NCBI GenBank assembly: GCA_016744115.1
Contig: JADGEZ010000002.1
Location: forward strand, 72,121-136,120
Direction of reading: 5' to 3'
Length of the DNA stretch: 64,000 bases
DNA from: Sulfurimonas sp.
GTDB lineage: Bacteria; Campylobacterota; Campylobacteria; Campylobacterales; Sulfurimonadaceae
A program made the translations under genes and the position numbers. This document shows, one piece after another, positions 35,932 through 45,791 of this stretch (position 1 is its first letter; every line of letters starts with the position of its first letter). The notes beneath the pieces were generated by a model. It was not told where the DNA came from. It was given only the letters and a program-made list of their open reading frames with translations, and made no database searches.

Positions 35932-36708
35932 ATGAAGATATTTTTAAGTCTCATTTTGTTAGTTATTTCTTTTCTTAGCCTCTATACTCAACTAGATGAA
36001 AATGCACTTTTACTATACAAAGAAACTTTTGATAGAGCTGTATATTCATTTGCATTAGTCAAAGCTTTAAATGCTTTAATATCGCTTATTCAAAGTACAG
36101 AAATAAATGTTAGCTTATTTGTAGGAGCTACCGTAGGAGTTGGTCAAATTCTTGATCCTATTAATGATTTAGTTGAGAGGTTTTCTCTTGTAATGCTCGT
36201 CTCGTCTGTTTCTATTGGTGTGCAACATCTCTTACTTCTTTTAGGCAAGAGTGTTTTTGTCAAAGTAGCTCTTGCACTCTCTTCTTCTTTAGTCTTACTA
36301 AGCCTTTGGTTTGAAAAATTACGAGCATCACAGATGTTTTTTATCGCTGTTAAATCAATGATGTTGCTTTTTATTTTACGCTTTGGAGCACTTGTTTTTA
36401 TCTATGGAACACAATTTGTGTATCAAGATGTTTATTCACAAGAATATGAGAGTTCCAATAAATATATGCAAGTATATAAAAATGATTTAGAATTAATAAA
36501 AAACAACAAAGAGGATCTTAATTCTCTTGTATCACAACTCAAGCATAAAACAGAAAAATTCTCAAAAAAGGTCATAAAATTAATTACAATCTTTGTAGTT
36601 ACCACAATTTTATTTCCTTTACTCTTTGCATGGTTTTTTATATTTTTGGTAAAATTTATATTTAACATAAAGTTTGATTATGATAAAATACGGAAAATTT
36701 TAAAATGA
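35932..36708 (+). CDS. Integral membrane protein of unknown function
   Basis: 258 residues with an N-terminal helix at 3-20, a group of four or so hydrophobic stretches between ~40 and ~165, a charged coiled segment (~180-215) and a final membrane helix (~215-245). The N-terminal segment could be a signal anchor. It overlaps the cytochrome gene region by a few bases. Its start is 58 bases from divergent dapC, so a promoter must lie between. I recognise no family. Confidence 0.7.
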   Translation: MKIFLSLILLVISFLSLYTQLDENALLLYKETFDRAVYSFALVKALNALISLIQSTEINVSLFVGATVGVGQILDPINDLVERFSLVMLVSSVSIGVQHLLLLLGKSVFVKVALALSSSLVLLSLWFEKLRASQMFFIAVKSMMLLFILRFGALVFIYGTQFVYQDVYSQEYESSNKYMQVYKNDLELIKNNKEDLNSLVSQLKHKTEKFSKKVIKLITIFVVTTILFPLLFAWFFIFLVKFIFNIKFDYDKIRKILK

Positions 36709-36719
36709 CAAGGATTTAT

Positions 36720-37103
36720 ATGAAACTAGTCTTATCAGCAATATTAGGATTATTCTTAATTGGGTGTAGTGACGATGTGCCAAAACAAGAAACAAAAGCT
36801 AAAATTGAAAATAAAGTAGTTCCTACAGTTCTTGTAGAACAAACTCCTACAATAACTAGTGCTGAGTTATTATATTCAAAGTGTTCTGTTTGTCATGGTG
36901 TTAATGGCGAGAAAATAGCACTAGGAAAATCAGCAATCATTACAGCTTGGAAAGAACAAAGGACTATTGACGCCTTAAATGGTTATAAAGATGGTTCTTA
37001 TGGTGGAACTATGAAAACTTTGATGAAAGCTCAAGTATCAAAACTAAGTCTTCAAGAGATTAAACTCATAGCAAAACATATATCTACGCTCAAAAAACAC
37101 TAA
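36720..37103 (+). CDS. Lipoprotein cytochrome c, monoheme
   Basis: About 127 residues. A signal peptide with lipobox LIGC (start MKLVLSAILGLFLIGC) anchors it to a membrane on the periplasmic side. One heme c site CSVCHG follows near residue 60, with a candidate distal Met in GGTMKTLMKAQV. It is a small class I cytochrome for periplasmic electron transfer; the partner is not apparent. The ATG at 36720 has AAGGA five bases upstream; an in-frame ATG at 36705 would add five residues. A strong hairpin follows the stop codon. Confidence 0.87.
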   Translation: MKLVLSAILGLFLIGCSDDVPKQETKAKIENKVVPTVLVEQTPTITSAELLYSKCSVCHGVNGEKIALGKSAIITAWKEQRTIDALNGYKDGSYGGTMKTLMKAQVSKLSLQEIKLIAKHISTLKKH

Positions 37104-37136
37104 AGTTTCTAAGAGTAAACAACTCTTAGAAACTTT
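37102..37136. terminator. Bidirectional terminator between cytochrome c and thiF-like genes
   Basis: AAAGTTTCTAAGAGT (37102-37116) and its exact complement (37122-37136) form a perfect 15-bp stem around a five-base loop. It is flanked by T-runs in both reading directions. It overlaps the stop codons of both converging genes. Confidence 0.8.
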
Positions 37137-37813
37137 TAACTCTTGGGAAGTCCAAACTTTTGAGTAACTAATTCTCCCTCTTCATTGAAAAATAAATAAT
37201 ACAACATATCTTTTTTTACGGACAATCCAGCCAAAAATCTTAGTGCTAAATTTGCTTGAAGTGATGCTATGTGCATCACTATAGGAGCGGTAATTCCAGC
37301 AGGTGTTTTTTTGATGATTTTAAAGGCATCATTAAAAGAAGACTCTTGGATAAAACATACTTGACCATGAAAAGATTCTACACTTCCATATATCCAAGGA
37401 AGGTTTTTATTTTTAGCATAAGTGTTTATATCTCCACGAGTAGGCAAGTTATCAGTTCCATCAATGATTAAATCAACTTCTATATTTTTGTGTGTCCACT
37501 CATCAAAATTACACTCATGTGCGATAGCTTTTACGTAAGGGCATCTCTGCTCAATTATTTGAGCATTAATGACTGCTTTATTCTTACCCTCATCACCAGC
37601 CTTAAAAGCAATTTGTCTATGAATATTATGATGGCTCACTTCATCAAAGTCAATCATATGAATCTCCCCAATACCACTAGCACCTAAGGCAAAAGCCAAA
37701 GAAGAACCTAAGCCACCTGCACCCACTATTGCAATTTTTTTATCTTGTAAAGACTTTTGTGTATCTTCGCCCCAAAGTTGAACTTGGCGATGGAAATATT
37801 TCATCATAGACAT
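37136..37813 (-). CDS. ThiF/MoeB/HesA-family adenylyltransferase
   Basis: 225 residues. The ATP-binding Rossmann motif GAGGLGSSLAFALG is near 31-44, with MIDFDEVSHHNIHRQ and the Mg-binding IDGTDNLPTRGDIN. These enzymes adenylate the C-terminal glycine of a ubiquitin-like sulfur carrier (ThiS, MoaD) or modify tRNA (TcdA). There are no CxxC zinc pairs, unlike E. coli MoeB/ThiF, and no sulfur-carrier gene adjacent, so the pathway is uncertain. It lies 11 bases downstream of the nitrilase-fold gene on the same strand. Confidence 0.85.
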   Translation of the reverse strand: MSMMKYFHRQVQLWGEDTQKSLQDKKIAIVGAGGLGSSLAFALGASGIGEIHMIDFDEVSHHNIHRQIAFKAGDEGKNKAVINAQIIEQRCPYVKAIAHECNFDEWTHKNIEVDLIIDGTDNLPTRGDINTYAKNKNLPWIYGSVESFHGQVCFIQESSFNDAFKIIKKTPAGITAPIVMHIASLQANLALRFLAGLSVKKDMLYYLFFNEEGELVTQKFGLPKS

Positions 37814-37824
37814 TATTTATCCTT

Positions 37825-38616
37825 TTATACTCTTTTTTTAATAGCTTCTTTGAATCCCCAAAGTCTTCTAGCTTTGATAACTTCTGAGTGATTCATATCT
37901 ACAATCATCAATTCTTCTCTATCCCCTAAATGTTCTAAAATCTCTCCATTAGGTGAGCATAAAAAAGAATCACCATAGAACTGCCAAGATATATCTTTAT
38001 TTTTATATTCACCTATACGATTAGCTCGTAAAATGTAACAATTATGAATAAATGAACGACTTTGAATAAGAATTTTCCATCTATGGAATGAATCAAAAGT
38101 TGATACACTTGGAAGTAAAATACAGTCTATATTTTTAGCATTTAAAGTAGCTAGCATCTCATCAAAATGAAGTTCAAAACCATTCATAACTGCGAATTTA
38201 AAATTATCTATTTTAAATATTAAGGGTGATTTTATCTTCTTTTTTTCATTTGAAAAGAATTTTTCTTCATTCCAGTGTGTATAGTTGATGAGAAGCTGTT
38301 GATTATAATAAGAACTTGAAGAGGGTGAAAACTTTGCGATAGTTTTATATACAAGCTTTTTTTTAACAATAACTAAGGGTGCAATTATAGTCATCTTGTA
38401 TATTGAAGCTAAATCTTTAAGTACTTTACTTTGATGCAATGCCTGTTCTTTTATCATACTTATTGACATCAAACGCAGTTCATTGAAAAATGGGTTAAGT
38501 ATATACTCTCCTAAGACAAGCACTTTCACATTTTGCTTACTAGCTATACGAATATAATTATAAAGTTTTGTAGAACTCATACCTTGTGCAGGTAGTTGAA
38601 GGACAGCTGCACGCAT
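37825..38616 (-). CDS. Nitrilase-fold protein lacking the catalytic cysteine
   Basis: 263 residues with carbon-nitrogen hydrolase features. The catalytic-Glu strand is VLGEYILNP (residue ~37), and the strand-turn-helix that normally reads GxxICYDxxFPE is FAVMNGFELHFDE here. Glycine (codon GGT) therefore stands where the nucleophile Cys should be. The later IDCILLPS strand is normal. The protein is probably not an active amidase or nitrilase; it may be a structural or regulatory relative, or use another residue. It is between xseB and the ThiF-like gene in a minus-strand run. No frameshift is seen. Confidence 0.78.
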   Translation of the reverse strand: MRAAVLQLPAQGMSSTKLYNYIRIASKQNVKVLVLGEYILNPFFNELRLMSISMIKEQALHQSKVLKDLASIYKMTIIAPLVIVKKKLVYKTIAKFSPSSSSYYNQQLLINYTHWNEEKFFSNEKKKIKSPLIFKIDNFKFAVMNGFELHFDEMLATLNAKNIDCILLPSVSTFDSFHRWKILIQSRSFIHNCYILRANRIGEYKNKDISWQFYGDSFLCSPNGEILEHLGDREELMIVDMNHSEVIKARRLWGFKEAIKKRV

Positions 38617-38802
38617 TTAAGAGACCTTTATTTCATTTATTTTCACTTGAGCATCTTCTAATATTTTTTGTGCATCAGAGAGTTCTTTCATCCCTTTTTC
38701 ATAGGCTTTAACACTCTCTGAGAGTGTGATTTCTGGATTCATTAAAATTTCAAGAATTTTTTTTGCCCCTTCTAATTTTGTTTCAAAGTCACTTTTAGCC
38801 AT
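38617..38802 (-). CDS. xseB: Exodeoxyribonuclease VII small subunit
   Basis: 61 residues of short helical protein matching XseB: FETKLEGAKKILEILMNPEI, then SVKAYEKGMKELSDAQKILEDA. It binds the large subunit XseA (not in this window) to form the single-strand exonuclease. I chose the ATG at 38802 because AAGGA lies eight bases upstream; a start at 38811 would add three residues without homology. It overlaps the metX 3' end by eight bases. Confidence 0.87.
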   Translation of the reverse strand: MAKSDFETKLEGAKKILEILMNPEITLSESVKAYEKGMKELSDAQKILEDAQVKINEIKVS

Positions 38803-39901
38803 CAAGAACATCCTTTACATAATTTTCAAATTTATCTAACTCTACAAGAAAAGCATCATGTCCATACATACTATCAATATCTATGTAGTGATAGTTTGTA
38901 TTTCCTATTTCCTCAAGAGTAGCGTGAAGTTTTTGCATCTCTTTATTTTTAAATAATATATCATTTTTAAAGCTAATGAGATGGAGTTGTGATTGAATTT
39001 TTTTCATAGCCTCGCTAAGGGAGTCAAAACCACGAGATAAATCAAAAATGTTAATCGCTTTTGTTATATACAAGTAAGCAAGTGGATCAAACCATTTTGT
39101 AAAGTTATAACCGTTATATTCTAGATATGACTCAATTTGAAATTTTCCAAATAGTTCATAAAGTCCATCTGTTCTTTTGTACTCGCGTCCAAATTTACTC
39201 TGCATTGACTCATGAGATAAAAAACTAATATGCCCAGCCATACGACCAACTGCCATGCCCGCTAAACCATTTTCAGCAATAAGTTCAGGATCATAATAGC
39301 CTTGTTTAAAATCAGGGTCTTTTAGGATTGATTCTTGTGCTACCTTGTTAAAAGCAATAGCCCAAGGTTGTGTTGCATAAGTAGCCGCTAAAGAGATAAT
39401 TTTTTGAGCAAAGTTAGGATAATGAATTGCAAATTGAAGTGCTTGCATACCACCCATAGAACCACCAATAATAGCATAAACTCTATGTATGTCTAAACGG
39501 TCAAATAAAATTCGCTGTGCTTTAACCATATCTTTTATAGTTACAACAGGAAATTTATAACGGTAATAATCATGATGTGGATGTTGTAAACTCATAGGTC
39601 CAGTAGAACCAAAACATGAACCAATGACATTTGAACATATAACAAAATATTTATCGGTATCAATAGCCTTACCTGAACCTATAAAACCATCCCACCAACC
39701 AGCTTTAGTTTCACCCTCATATATGCCCGCTGCATGATGAGAACCAGTAAGAGCATGGCAAACTATTATGACATTACTCTTATCATCATTCATCTCGCCA
39801 TAAGTTTCATAAGTAATATCATAAGGTTCTAATATACGGCCACTCTCAAGATAAAGAGGGTTCGTAAAATGCTCGGTGTGTGTTTGTAAGTTTAAACTCA
39901 A
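38795..39901 (-). CDS. metX: Homoserine O-acetyltransferase
   Basis: 368-residue alpha/beta-hydrolase that makes O-acetyl-L-homoserine from homoserine and acetyl-CoA, feeding direct sulfhydrylation to homocysteine. The nucleophile Ser is in IIGGSMGGMQAL (~residue 145) and the catalytic His in MYGHDAFL near the C terminus. VCHALTGSHHAAG and the GWWDGFIGSGKAIDTD segment are typical of MetX. Gene metY is 61 bases upstream on the same strand, giving a two-step pathway in one transcript. Homoserine succinyltransferase activity by a MetX-like enzyme cannot be excluded from sequence alone. Confidence 0.93.
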   Translation of the reverse strand: MSLNLQTHTEHFTNPLYLESGRILEPYDITYETYGEMNDDKSNVIIVCHALTGSHHAAGIYEGETKAGWWDGFIGSGKAIDTDKYFVICSNVIGSCFGSTGPMSLQHPHHDYYRYKFPVVTIKDMVKAQRILFDRLDIHRVYAIIGGSMGGMQALQFAIHYPNFAQKIISLAATYATQPWAIAFNKVAQESILKDPDFKQGYYDPELIAENGLAGMAVGRMAGHISFLSHESMQSKFGREYKRTDGLYELFGKFQIESYLEYNGYNFTKWFDPLAYLYITKAINIFDLSRGFDSLSEAMKKIQSQLHLISFKNDILFKNKEMQKLHATLEEIGNTNYHYIDIDSMYGHDAFLVELDKFENYVKDVLDG

Positions 39902-39962
39902 ATTGTATGCTCTTATAAAAATATCTTGTTATTTTAGCGAAAATGGCTTAATACTACTTTTT

Positions 39963-41228
39963 TTACTTCTCTAATGCTTGTTTCATATCAGTGATTAAAT
40001 CATTTACCGATTCTAATCCACAAGAAATTCTGATAAGTCCAGATGGGACGCCACAAGCGATAAGCTCTTCTTGACTTAGCTGTTGATGCGTAGTTGAGGC
40101 AGGATGAGTTATGATTGATTTAGAATCACCAATATTTACAACTAAAGAATAAAGCTCAGTAGCATCTACAATTTTTTTCGCCTCTTGTAGGGATGCTACT
40201 TCAAAACTAAGAAGTCCTGAGCATAAGCCATTAGTAAAATATTTCTGTCCATTTTCATAGTTTGAATTTGATTTTAATCCTGGATAATTTACTTTTAAAA
40301 CCTTAGGATGAGACTCTAAAAACCCTGCAAGTTGCAGTGCATTGTTTGAGTGTTCACGCATACGAAGCGATAAATGCTCTAATCCTTGGATAAACAACCA
40401 TGAATTAAAAGGCGAGGATACTGCACCAATATCACGGAGTAAAGACAGACGCGTACGAAGAGTAAAAGGTGGAAGAGGTACATCAACATATACAAGTCCA
40501 TGGTAAGAGGCATCAGGCTCATTAAAGTGGGCGTAACGAGGATTTGCTTTAAGTTTTTCTACAAGTCCTTTTCTCTCAACTAAGATTCCACCAATGGCGA
40601 GACCTTGTCCCGTTGTATATTTTGATGCACTATGCACACAAATATCAGCCCCATGTTCAAAAGGACGACATATTATAGGCGTAGCTACTGTATTATCAAC
40701 TATACTTAAAATACCGTGTTTATTTGCAATATTTGTGATAACTTCAATATCGGCTACATCTATACTTGGATTTGTTAAAGATTCAAAAAAGATGACCTTT
40801 GTTTTATTATCTATAAGTACCTCTATAGATTCTGGATTTTGCACATCAAAAAATCGTGCTTCAATACCAAATCTTTTAAGAGTATGAGACATAAGTGTTA
40901 CACTCCCACCGTAAAGTTGTTTGGCACAAACGATATTATCTCCAGCTTCAGCAGAGTTAGCAATAGCAAAAAATGTAGCACTCATTCCACTCGAAGTTGC
41001 AATAGCAGCCTCTCCACCCTCAAGCTCGGCAAAACGCTTTTCAAAAACATCTGTAGTAGGATTGTTTAAACGAGTGTAAATATTTCCTAATTCTTTAAGG
41101 GAAAAAAGGTTTGCCGCATGCTCAGAGTCACGAAACTCATAAGCCGTTGTCATGTAAATCGGAACAGCCATAGTCCCTTGAGAATCTTTTTCATAGCCTG
41201 CATGAAGTGCTTTTGTTTGTAGTTCCAT
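39963..41228 (-). CDS. metY: O-acetylhomoserine sulfhydrylase (aminocarboxypropyltransferase)
   Basis: 421-residue PLP enzyme of the Cys/Met metabolism family. It converts O-acetylhomoserine and sulfide to homocysteine, which suits a sulfur-oxidising or sulfide-exposed organism. The PLP lysine is in HSASKYTTGQGLAIGG (near residue 205), with the N-terminal YTRLNNPTTDVFEKR and C-terminal GIRISCGLE-like LIRISCGLESVNDL motifs. The length is that of MetY rather than MetB/MetZ (~380-400). It heads the metY-metX-xseB run. No SAM riboswitch or S-box is visible upstream. Confidence 0.94.
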   Translation of the reverse strand: MELQTKALHAGYEKDSQGTMAVPIYMTTAYEFRDSEHAANLFSLKELGNIYTRLNNPTTDVFEKRFAELEGGEAAIATSSGMSATFFAIANSAEAGDNIVCAKQLYGGSVTLMSHTLKRFGIEARFFDVQNPESIEVLIDNKTKVIFFESLTNPSIDVADIEVITNIANKHGILSIVDNTVATPIICRPFEHGADICVHSASKYTTGQGLAIGGILVERKGLVEKLKANPRYAHFNEPDASYHGLVYVDVPLPPFTLRTRLSLLRDIGAVSSPFNSWLFIQGLEHLSLRMREHSNNALQLAGFLESHPKVLKVNYPGLKSNSNYENGQKYFTNGLCSGLLSFEVASLQEAKKIVDATELYSLVVNIGDSKSIITHPASTTHQQLSQEELIACGVPSGLIRISCGLESVNDLITDMKQALEK

Positions 41229-41358
41229 TATCTAGCCTTGTTTTATAAAATTTGCTTATTTTAGCTAAAGTTAGTAAATTTTATTTATCTTTTAGCTCTC
41301 GCTTTGTAAGGTTTCCATCATAAATTCCCTTGTTATAGTACGGCTGTTTCACACAGCC

Positions 41359-41425
41359 TGTCATTCTGAACTTGATTCAGAATCTAGCATAAGACACTAG
41401 ACCCTGAATCAAGTTCAGGGTGACA
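41359..41425. repeat. Palindromic dispersed repeat, both arms
   Basis: The arms 41359-41387 and 41397-41425 are inverted copies of a 29-base unit (TGTCAYYCTGAACTTGATTC core), joined by nine bases. They differ at a few positions. The unit resembles widespread intergenic TGTCATCCTGAACTTG-type palindromes. A related single arm lies at 48012-48040, across the RM island. Confidence 0.75.
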
Positions 41426-41552
41426 AAAGAGCTAAATAAACTTGTATGAATCAGCTGTGTGTATATAGATTTAGCTATATTTTGTGTAAGCACTCTAGTT
41501 TGACTACTCCAAAAGTCAAGACAATTTTCTAATTTTTTCTTAGTCTATTGTC

Positions 41553-41577
41553 ATAAGTAATAGGGCATAAATAACTT
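41553..41577 (+). repeat. 25-base repeat, copy 1
   Basis: A 25-base sequence (ATAAGTAATAGGGCATAAAT then AACTT) that is identical at 58508-58532. It lies six bases after the hsdR stop codon, in the opposite orientation to hsdR. Confidence 0.65.
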
Positions 41578-41583
41578 ATCTCT

Positions 41584-44500
41584 TTATATCTCTCCACCCA
41601 CATCTTGAAACTTTTCAACAAACAAAGCAATTCTTTGGAAAACACTATGTTTTATAGTTAAATATTTAGGATAAAGTGGACTCATCTTTGGTAATATGGA
41701 GTTTAATTCTGTACCATTCTCCGTAGCATATTTACGCTTTAAGGAGATGCTGATATAACGCTTAGCAGCTTCTTCATTTAAATTTTCATCATCTATCAAC
41801 TCTTTGGCTTCTTTTTTTTGTTCACACCGTGCAAAAGTATAAAAAGTATCAATTATGCTAGCTTTATCAATTATGTCATCTAAATTTGTTTGATTTATAA
41901 AATCAACTATTAAACTCTCTTTAGCTCTGTTTCCTAAACTTGCACGAATCAAACGACGAATCTCTTCTATAAGAGTCTCTTTATCTTTAGCTTTTTTATT
42001 GTGTTCAAAAATCAACTCTAAAATATACTCAAGATTAATCTCTTGAGATTTAAGTAAATCTACCTCAAAAACTACATCATTCCAGTCTATGCAAGAGTTA
42101 TCTTCCTTATCGGCACTCTTTTGTTGGCGAATCCACTCACGAATATCATTATAAGTTGAGCGATAGTCTTGCACTGCACGCTGTGATGGTATCTCTATCT
42201 CTTTCATCTCTCTTATACTTTCATCATCTAAGCCATATTTTAATTTAAGCTCCTCTACTTGAACTAAATCATCCATATCGAAATTTTGTAGCTCTTTGAG
42301 TCCTGCAAATTCATCATAGTTTTGTAAAATATTCTCAACTCGTAAATATTCTCCAAATAGTTTTACGAACTCTTTTTTGTCTTTTTCTCTTTGTATTTCA
42401 TCAGGATTAGGGAATCTTTTTTCTAGTTCTTTTACTACATCTATATAACCTTGTCTGGCTTCTCCTGAGGCATCAGTAAAACCCTCCATATATTCATCAT
42501 AGCTTTTTTCTAAGACTACATTTTTTGTATTGTCATCACCAAATGTTTTTATAGCATCTATAGTAGCTTTTTCTAAATCACGAAATGTGACAATATTACC
42601 AAAACTTTTAGTAGCATCATATATACGATTTGTACGAGAATAAGCCTGCATCAGTCCATGGTATCTTAGATTTTTATCCACAAACAGAGTATTTAACTTA
42701 GGAGCATCAAAACCTGTTAAAAACATCCCCACAACTATAAGTAAATCCACATCCCCATTTTTTACCTTTTTTGCAAGGTCACGATAATAATTTTGAAATG
42801 ATTTATTATCAACACCGTAAGTAGTTTCAAACATAGCATTATAATCATCAATTGCCCTAGCTAAAAACTCTTTAGCACTTGCATCCATTGCAGATACTTC
42901 AAAGCTTTCATCTTCAATCTCCCCTTTGGCATTTTGCTCTTCATTGGCAGAAAAAGAAAAAATAGTAGCTACTTTTAAAGGTTTATTACTTTTCTTTTGT
43001 AAATTTTTAAAAGACTCATAGTAAAGTTTAGCAGCGTCAATATTACTCACGGAAAACATCGCATTAAAGCCTTTTGCTCCAGCTTGTAGTCTGTGTGTTT
43101 TTCGGTTAAAGTTGTTTAAAATATAGCTTGAAATCTCTTTAATTCTTTGAGGATGTAACAATGCTTTTTTATTTTCAAGTGCTGTTAGTTTTTTCTCATC
43201 TTGTTCTTTTTCTATATCTTGAAAACTTGCTCGTACATTGTTATAATCTACTTTAAACTTGAGTACTTTTTCATCTCGTATAGCATCAGTTATCACATAA
43301 GAGTGCAGTTCTTCGCCAAATACACTTTTAGTATCCTCACTCCCTAAGGAATTTATTCCTGCAAAAATAGGAGTACCTGTAAATCCAAACTGATAAAACT
43401 TTTTAAATTTTTTCTTTAAGTTCTTTTGAGCTTCACCAAATTGAGAACGATGAGCCTCGTCAAATATAAATACTACTTGAGAATCATATACAGATAAGTT
43501 ATCTTCACTTTTCATCAAGTTATGTAGTTTTTGTATAGTGGTTACGATTATCTTATTGTCTTGCTTATCTATGTTTCGTTTTAGCCCTGCTGTGCTATCT
43601 GAACCATTTACGCTATCTGGTGAAAATCTTTGATACTCTTTCATCGTTTGAAAATCAAGATCTTTTCTATCAACCACAAAGAAAACTTTTTTTATAAAAT
43701 CAAGATTAGTAGCTAGTAGTGCAGCTTTAAAACTAGTTAAAGTCTTTCCAGAACCTGTAGTATGCCAAATATATCCACCACTCTCTTTAGTTCTCCAACT
43801 TTTTGAGTTAAAAGAGCTTTTTATTTTCCAGATAATCCTCTCAGTTGCAGCTATTTGATAAGGTCGCATAACAAGCAAAGTATCATTTACATCAAATACA
43901 CTATAGTTTATAAGCACATTTAACAAAGTTCCTTTTTCTAAAAATGTAACAGTAAAGTCTTTTAAATCTTTTATAAGTTTATTGTCTGATTTTGCCCAGT
44001 TCATAGTAAAATCAAAACTATTTTTATCGCGTTTAGTAGTATTTGCAAAATAACGGCTATCTGTACCATTTGAGATAACAAAAAGTTGTAAGTATTTAAA
44101 AAGTGAATTTTCACTATTAAAACTCTCTTTGCTATAACGATGTACTTGATTAAAAGCTTCTCTTATAGCTACACCACGCTTTTTAAGCTCTATTTGTACC
44201 AATGGCAAGCCATTTACTAAGATAGTTACATCATATCTATTTGCTTGTGTTCCTTTTTGGCTAAACTGATTAATCACTTGCACTTTATTTCGTGCTAGAT
44301 TTTTTTTATCTAGTAGATAAATATTTTCTATGCGTCCATTATCAAATACAAAATCATAGATATAGTTATCATGAATTTTACGAGTTTTATCGATGATGTT
44401 ATCACTTGACTTGTCTAAATACTCCTCTATGAAACGCTTCCATTCACTATCTAAAAACTCTACATTATTTAGTTCTTGTAGTTGTTTTCTTAGATTTTCA

Positions 44501-44685
44501 AGCATAGTATCAGGAGTTGTTATCTCTTTTGCATACTCATAACCTTGGCTCTGTAAATCTTTTATAAGCTCTTTTTCTAAGTCCGCTTCTGTTTGATAAC
44601 TACTATCATCTTGTTTTATTTTTGAATATTTATCTAAAATAATAAAGTTTTTAGATTCTGCAATTGTTTTAGTTTCATGTGTCAT
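41584..44685 (-). CDS. hsdR: Type I restriction enzyme, HsdR subunit
   Basis: 1033 residues, in the usual range. An N-terminal nuclease of the PD-(D/E)xK type is visible as [20 protein letters not shown] (~150-170). The SF2 translocase follows with Walker [12 protein letters not shown] (~310), DEAH box [10 protein letters not shown] (~410), GFTGTPIF and the [11 protein letters not shown] motif VI region. The C-terminal helical part contacts the methylase core. It cuts DNA lacking the host methylation after translocation. It overlaps hsdS by 11 bases. No truncation or frameshift is seen. EcoR124-like (type IC) by the features of its partners. Confidence 0.95.
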   Translation of the reverse strand: MTHETKTIAESKNFIILDKYSKIKQDDSSYQTEADLEKELIKDLQSQGYEYAKEITTPDTMLENLRKQLQELNNVEFLDSEWKRFIEEYLDKSSDNIIDKTRKIHDNYIYDFVFDNGRIENIYLLDKKNLARNKVQVINQFSQKGTQANRYDVTILVNGLPLVQIELKKRGVAIREAFNQVHRYSKESFNSENSLFKYLQLFVISNGTDSRYFANTTKRDKNSFDFTMNWAKSDNKLIKDLKDFTVTFLEKGTLLNVLINYSVFDVNDTLLVMRPYQIAATERIIWKIKSSFNSKSWRTKESGGYIWHTTGSGKTLTSFKAALLATNLDFIKKVFFVVDRKDLDFQTMKEYQRFSPDSVNGSDSTAGLKRNIDKQDNKIIVTTIQKLHNLMKSEDNLSVYDSQVVFIFDEAHRSQFGEAQKNLKKKFKKFYQFGFTGTPIFAGINSLGSEDTKSVFGEELHSYVITDAIRDEKVLKFKVDYNNVRASFQDIEKEQDEKKLTALENKKALLHPQRIKEISSYILNNFNRKTHRLQAGAKGFNAMFSVSNIDAAKLYYESFKNLQKKSNKPLKVATIFSFSANEEQNAKGEIEDESFEVSAMDASAKEFLARAIDDYNAMFETTYGVDNKSFQNYYRDLAKKVKNGDVDLLIVVGMFLTGFDAPKLNTLFVDKNLRYHGLMQAYSRTNRIYDATKSFGNIVTFRDLEKATIDAIKTFGDDNTKNVVLEKSYDEYMEGFTDASGEARQGYIDVVKELEKRFPNPDEIQREKDKKEFVKLFGEYLRVENILQNYDEFAGLKELQNFDMDDLVQVEELKLKYGLDDESIREMKEIEIPSQRAVQDYRSTYNDIREWIRQQKSADKEDNSCIDWNDVVFEVDLLKSQEINLEYILELIFEHNKKAKDKETLIEEIRRLIRASLGNRAKESLIVDFINQTNLDDIIDKASIIDTFYTFARCEQKKEAKELIDDENLNEEAAKRYISISLKRKYATENGTELNSILPKMSPLYPKYLTIKHSVFQRIALFVEKFQDVGGEI

Positions 44686-45790
44686 TGTTTTTTTCCTTAG
44701 GAAAATTTAGAAGCATATCACGATAATACTCATACTGTTTTTTACGCAAGTCTATCTCTTTTGGTAAACCTTCACTTATGGAGTTTGTTAAGGTGTCGAA
44801 CTTGTCTAAGATAGTTACTATTCTTTTTTGTTCTGTCAATGTGGGTACAGGAATTTTATAAACTTCAAAATCAGATGCTCTAACATGCGGAACCCCAACT
44901 CCTCTTTTCATTAAATGAATTTTTTTTTGATTTTTTTTTAGAAAGTAATAAGCAAATTTTGTATTTAAGACTGAATCATTTGAATGAATACTAAAAGCAT
45001 CTGTTAAAAATAATTCTTCGTTCCAATAATTTATCAACCCTGCATTAGCACCTGATCTAGCGATAACAATAAATTCACCATTTCTATTAAATTCATTATG
45101 AAAACTTATTGGTTCAGCCGCATTCGCTATTACTGGATATTTTCCAAACACAGCTTGTTTTTTTGTAAATGCTATTCCACGTTTGATTTCCCCAACCTCC
45201 TCCAAAGGTTTAAATTCAACTTGCCAATCTTCAAAACTCAATAATTTATCACGATAATAGCTATATTGTTTCTTACGAGCTGTAAGCTCTGCTGTAAGCT
45301 CTGCTGTAAGCTCGGTAAAATTGTCCAATATTTGGACAATTTTATTTTGGATATCTTGATGTGGGATTGGGATTTGAATATTTAGAATTTCACTTGTTCT
45401 TAATGCTGGAATACCTGCACCATGTTGCTTATTAGTTAATTTCTCTTGATTAAGCTTTAAAAAGTGATATACATATCTATTTTTAACTATTGATAGTTTA
45501 GGCAATACAACATAGCAATGAGCGTTTGCGTAAAACTTTGTTTTAGTAAAATTTATAAAACCTGCTGATGCTCCACCTTGACTGATAATAATTGTGTTTT
45601 CATTATAATTGTAATTGTCTGTAAATCCAGAGTATGAAACACCTCCATTGTAAGCAGGGTATGCCCCATTTTCAGAAAGTAATTCTTTATTAAGCTGTTT
45701 ACCTTTTTTTAACTTAACAACTTCTCCCAAACTCTTCCACTCCACCTCAACACTCTCAAGAAGTTCTTTTATAGAGTTTTTTTTACTCAC
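44675..45790 (-). CDS. hsdS: Type I RM specificity subunit HsdS with TAEL repeats
   Basis: 371 residues from the GTG at 45790. There are two target-recognition domains (about 15-150 and 195-320), each followed by a conserved helix ending KKQYxYYRDxLLxF. Between them is [14 protein letters not shown], coded by a 12-base tandem repeat at 45279-45314. In EcoR124-family enzymes the number of TAEL units sets the distance between the two half-sites. I prefer the GTG at 45790 because it has AGGAG upstream and follows the fic stop codon; an ATG at 45829 would overlap fic by 38 bases. The specificity itself cannot be read from sequence. Confidence 0.92.
   Translation of the reverse strand: MSKKNSIKELLESVEVEWKSLGEVVKLKKGKQLNKELLSENGAYPAYNGGVSYSGFTDNYNYNENTIIISQGGASAGFINFTKTKFYANAHCYVVLPKLSIVKNRYVYHFLKLNQEKLTNKQHGAGIPALRTSEILNIQIPIPHQDIQNKIVQILDNFTELTAELTAELTARKKQYSYYRDKLLSFEDWQVEFKPLEEVGEIKRGIAFTKKQAVFGKYPVIANAAEPISFHNEFNRNGEFIVIARSGANAGLINYWNEELFLTDAFSIHSNDSVLNTKFAYYFLKKNQKKIHLMKRGVGVPHVRASDFEVYKIPVPTLTEQKRIVTILDKFDTLTNSISEGLPKEIDLRKKQYEYYRDMLLNFPKEKNNDT
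45279..45314 (-). repeat. 12-base tandem repeat inside hsdS (three units)
   Basis: GCTGTAAGCTCT occurs at 45279-45290 and 45291-45302, and with one change at the last base at 45303-45314. As 12 is a multiple of three, gain or loss of units keeps the frame and only changes the number of TAEL residues between the two recognition domains. Confidence 0.9.
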
Positions 45791-45791
45791 C

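Larger units (their letters stand above)
41229..41583. other. Intergenic repeats between metY and the type I RM island
   Basis: This 355-base gap holds a small hairpin (GGCTGT/ACAGCC, 41342-41358), the palindromic repeat at 41359-41425 and the 25-base repeat at 41553-41577. On the minus strand at 41352-41281 there is a 23-codon open stretch from a GTG that looks coding-like but matches nothing I know. No complete gene is present. Confidence 0.6.

Noticed and set aside
41229..41350. SAM riboswitch upstream of metY
   Set aside because: No SAM-I or SAM-II consensus parts are visible in the leader on the minus strand.
41342..41358. GGCTGT/ACAGCC hairpin as a terminator
   Set aside because: No T-run on either side and no gene ends directly before it.
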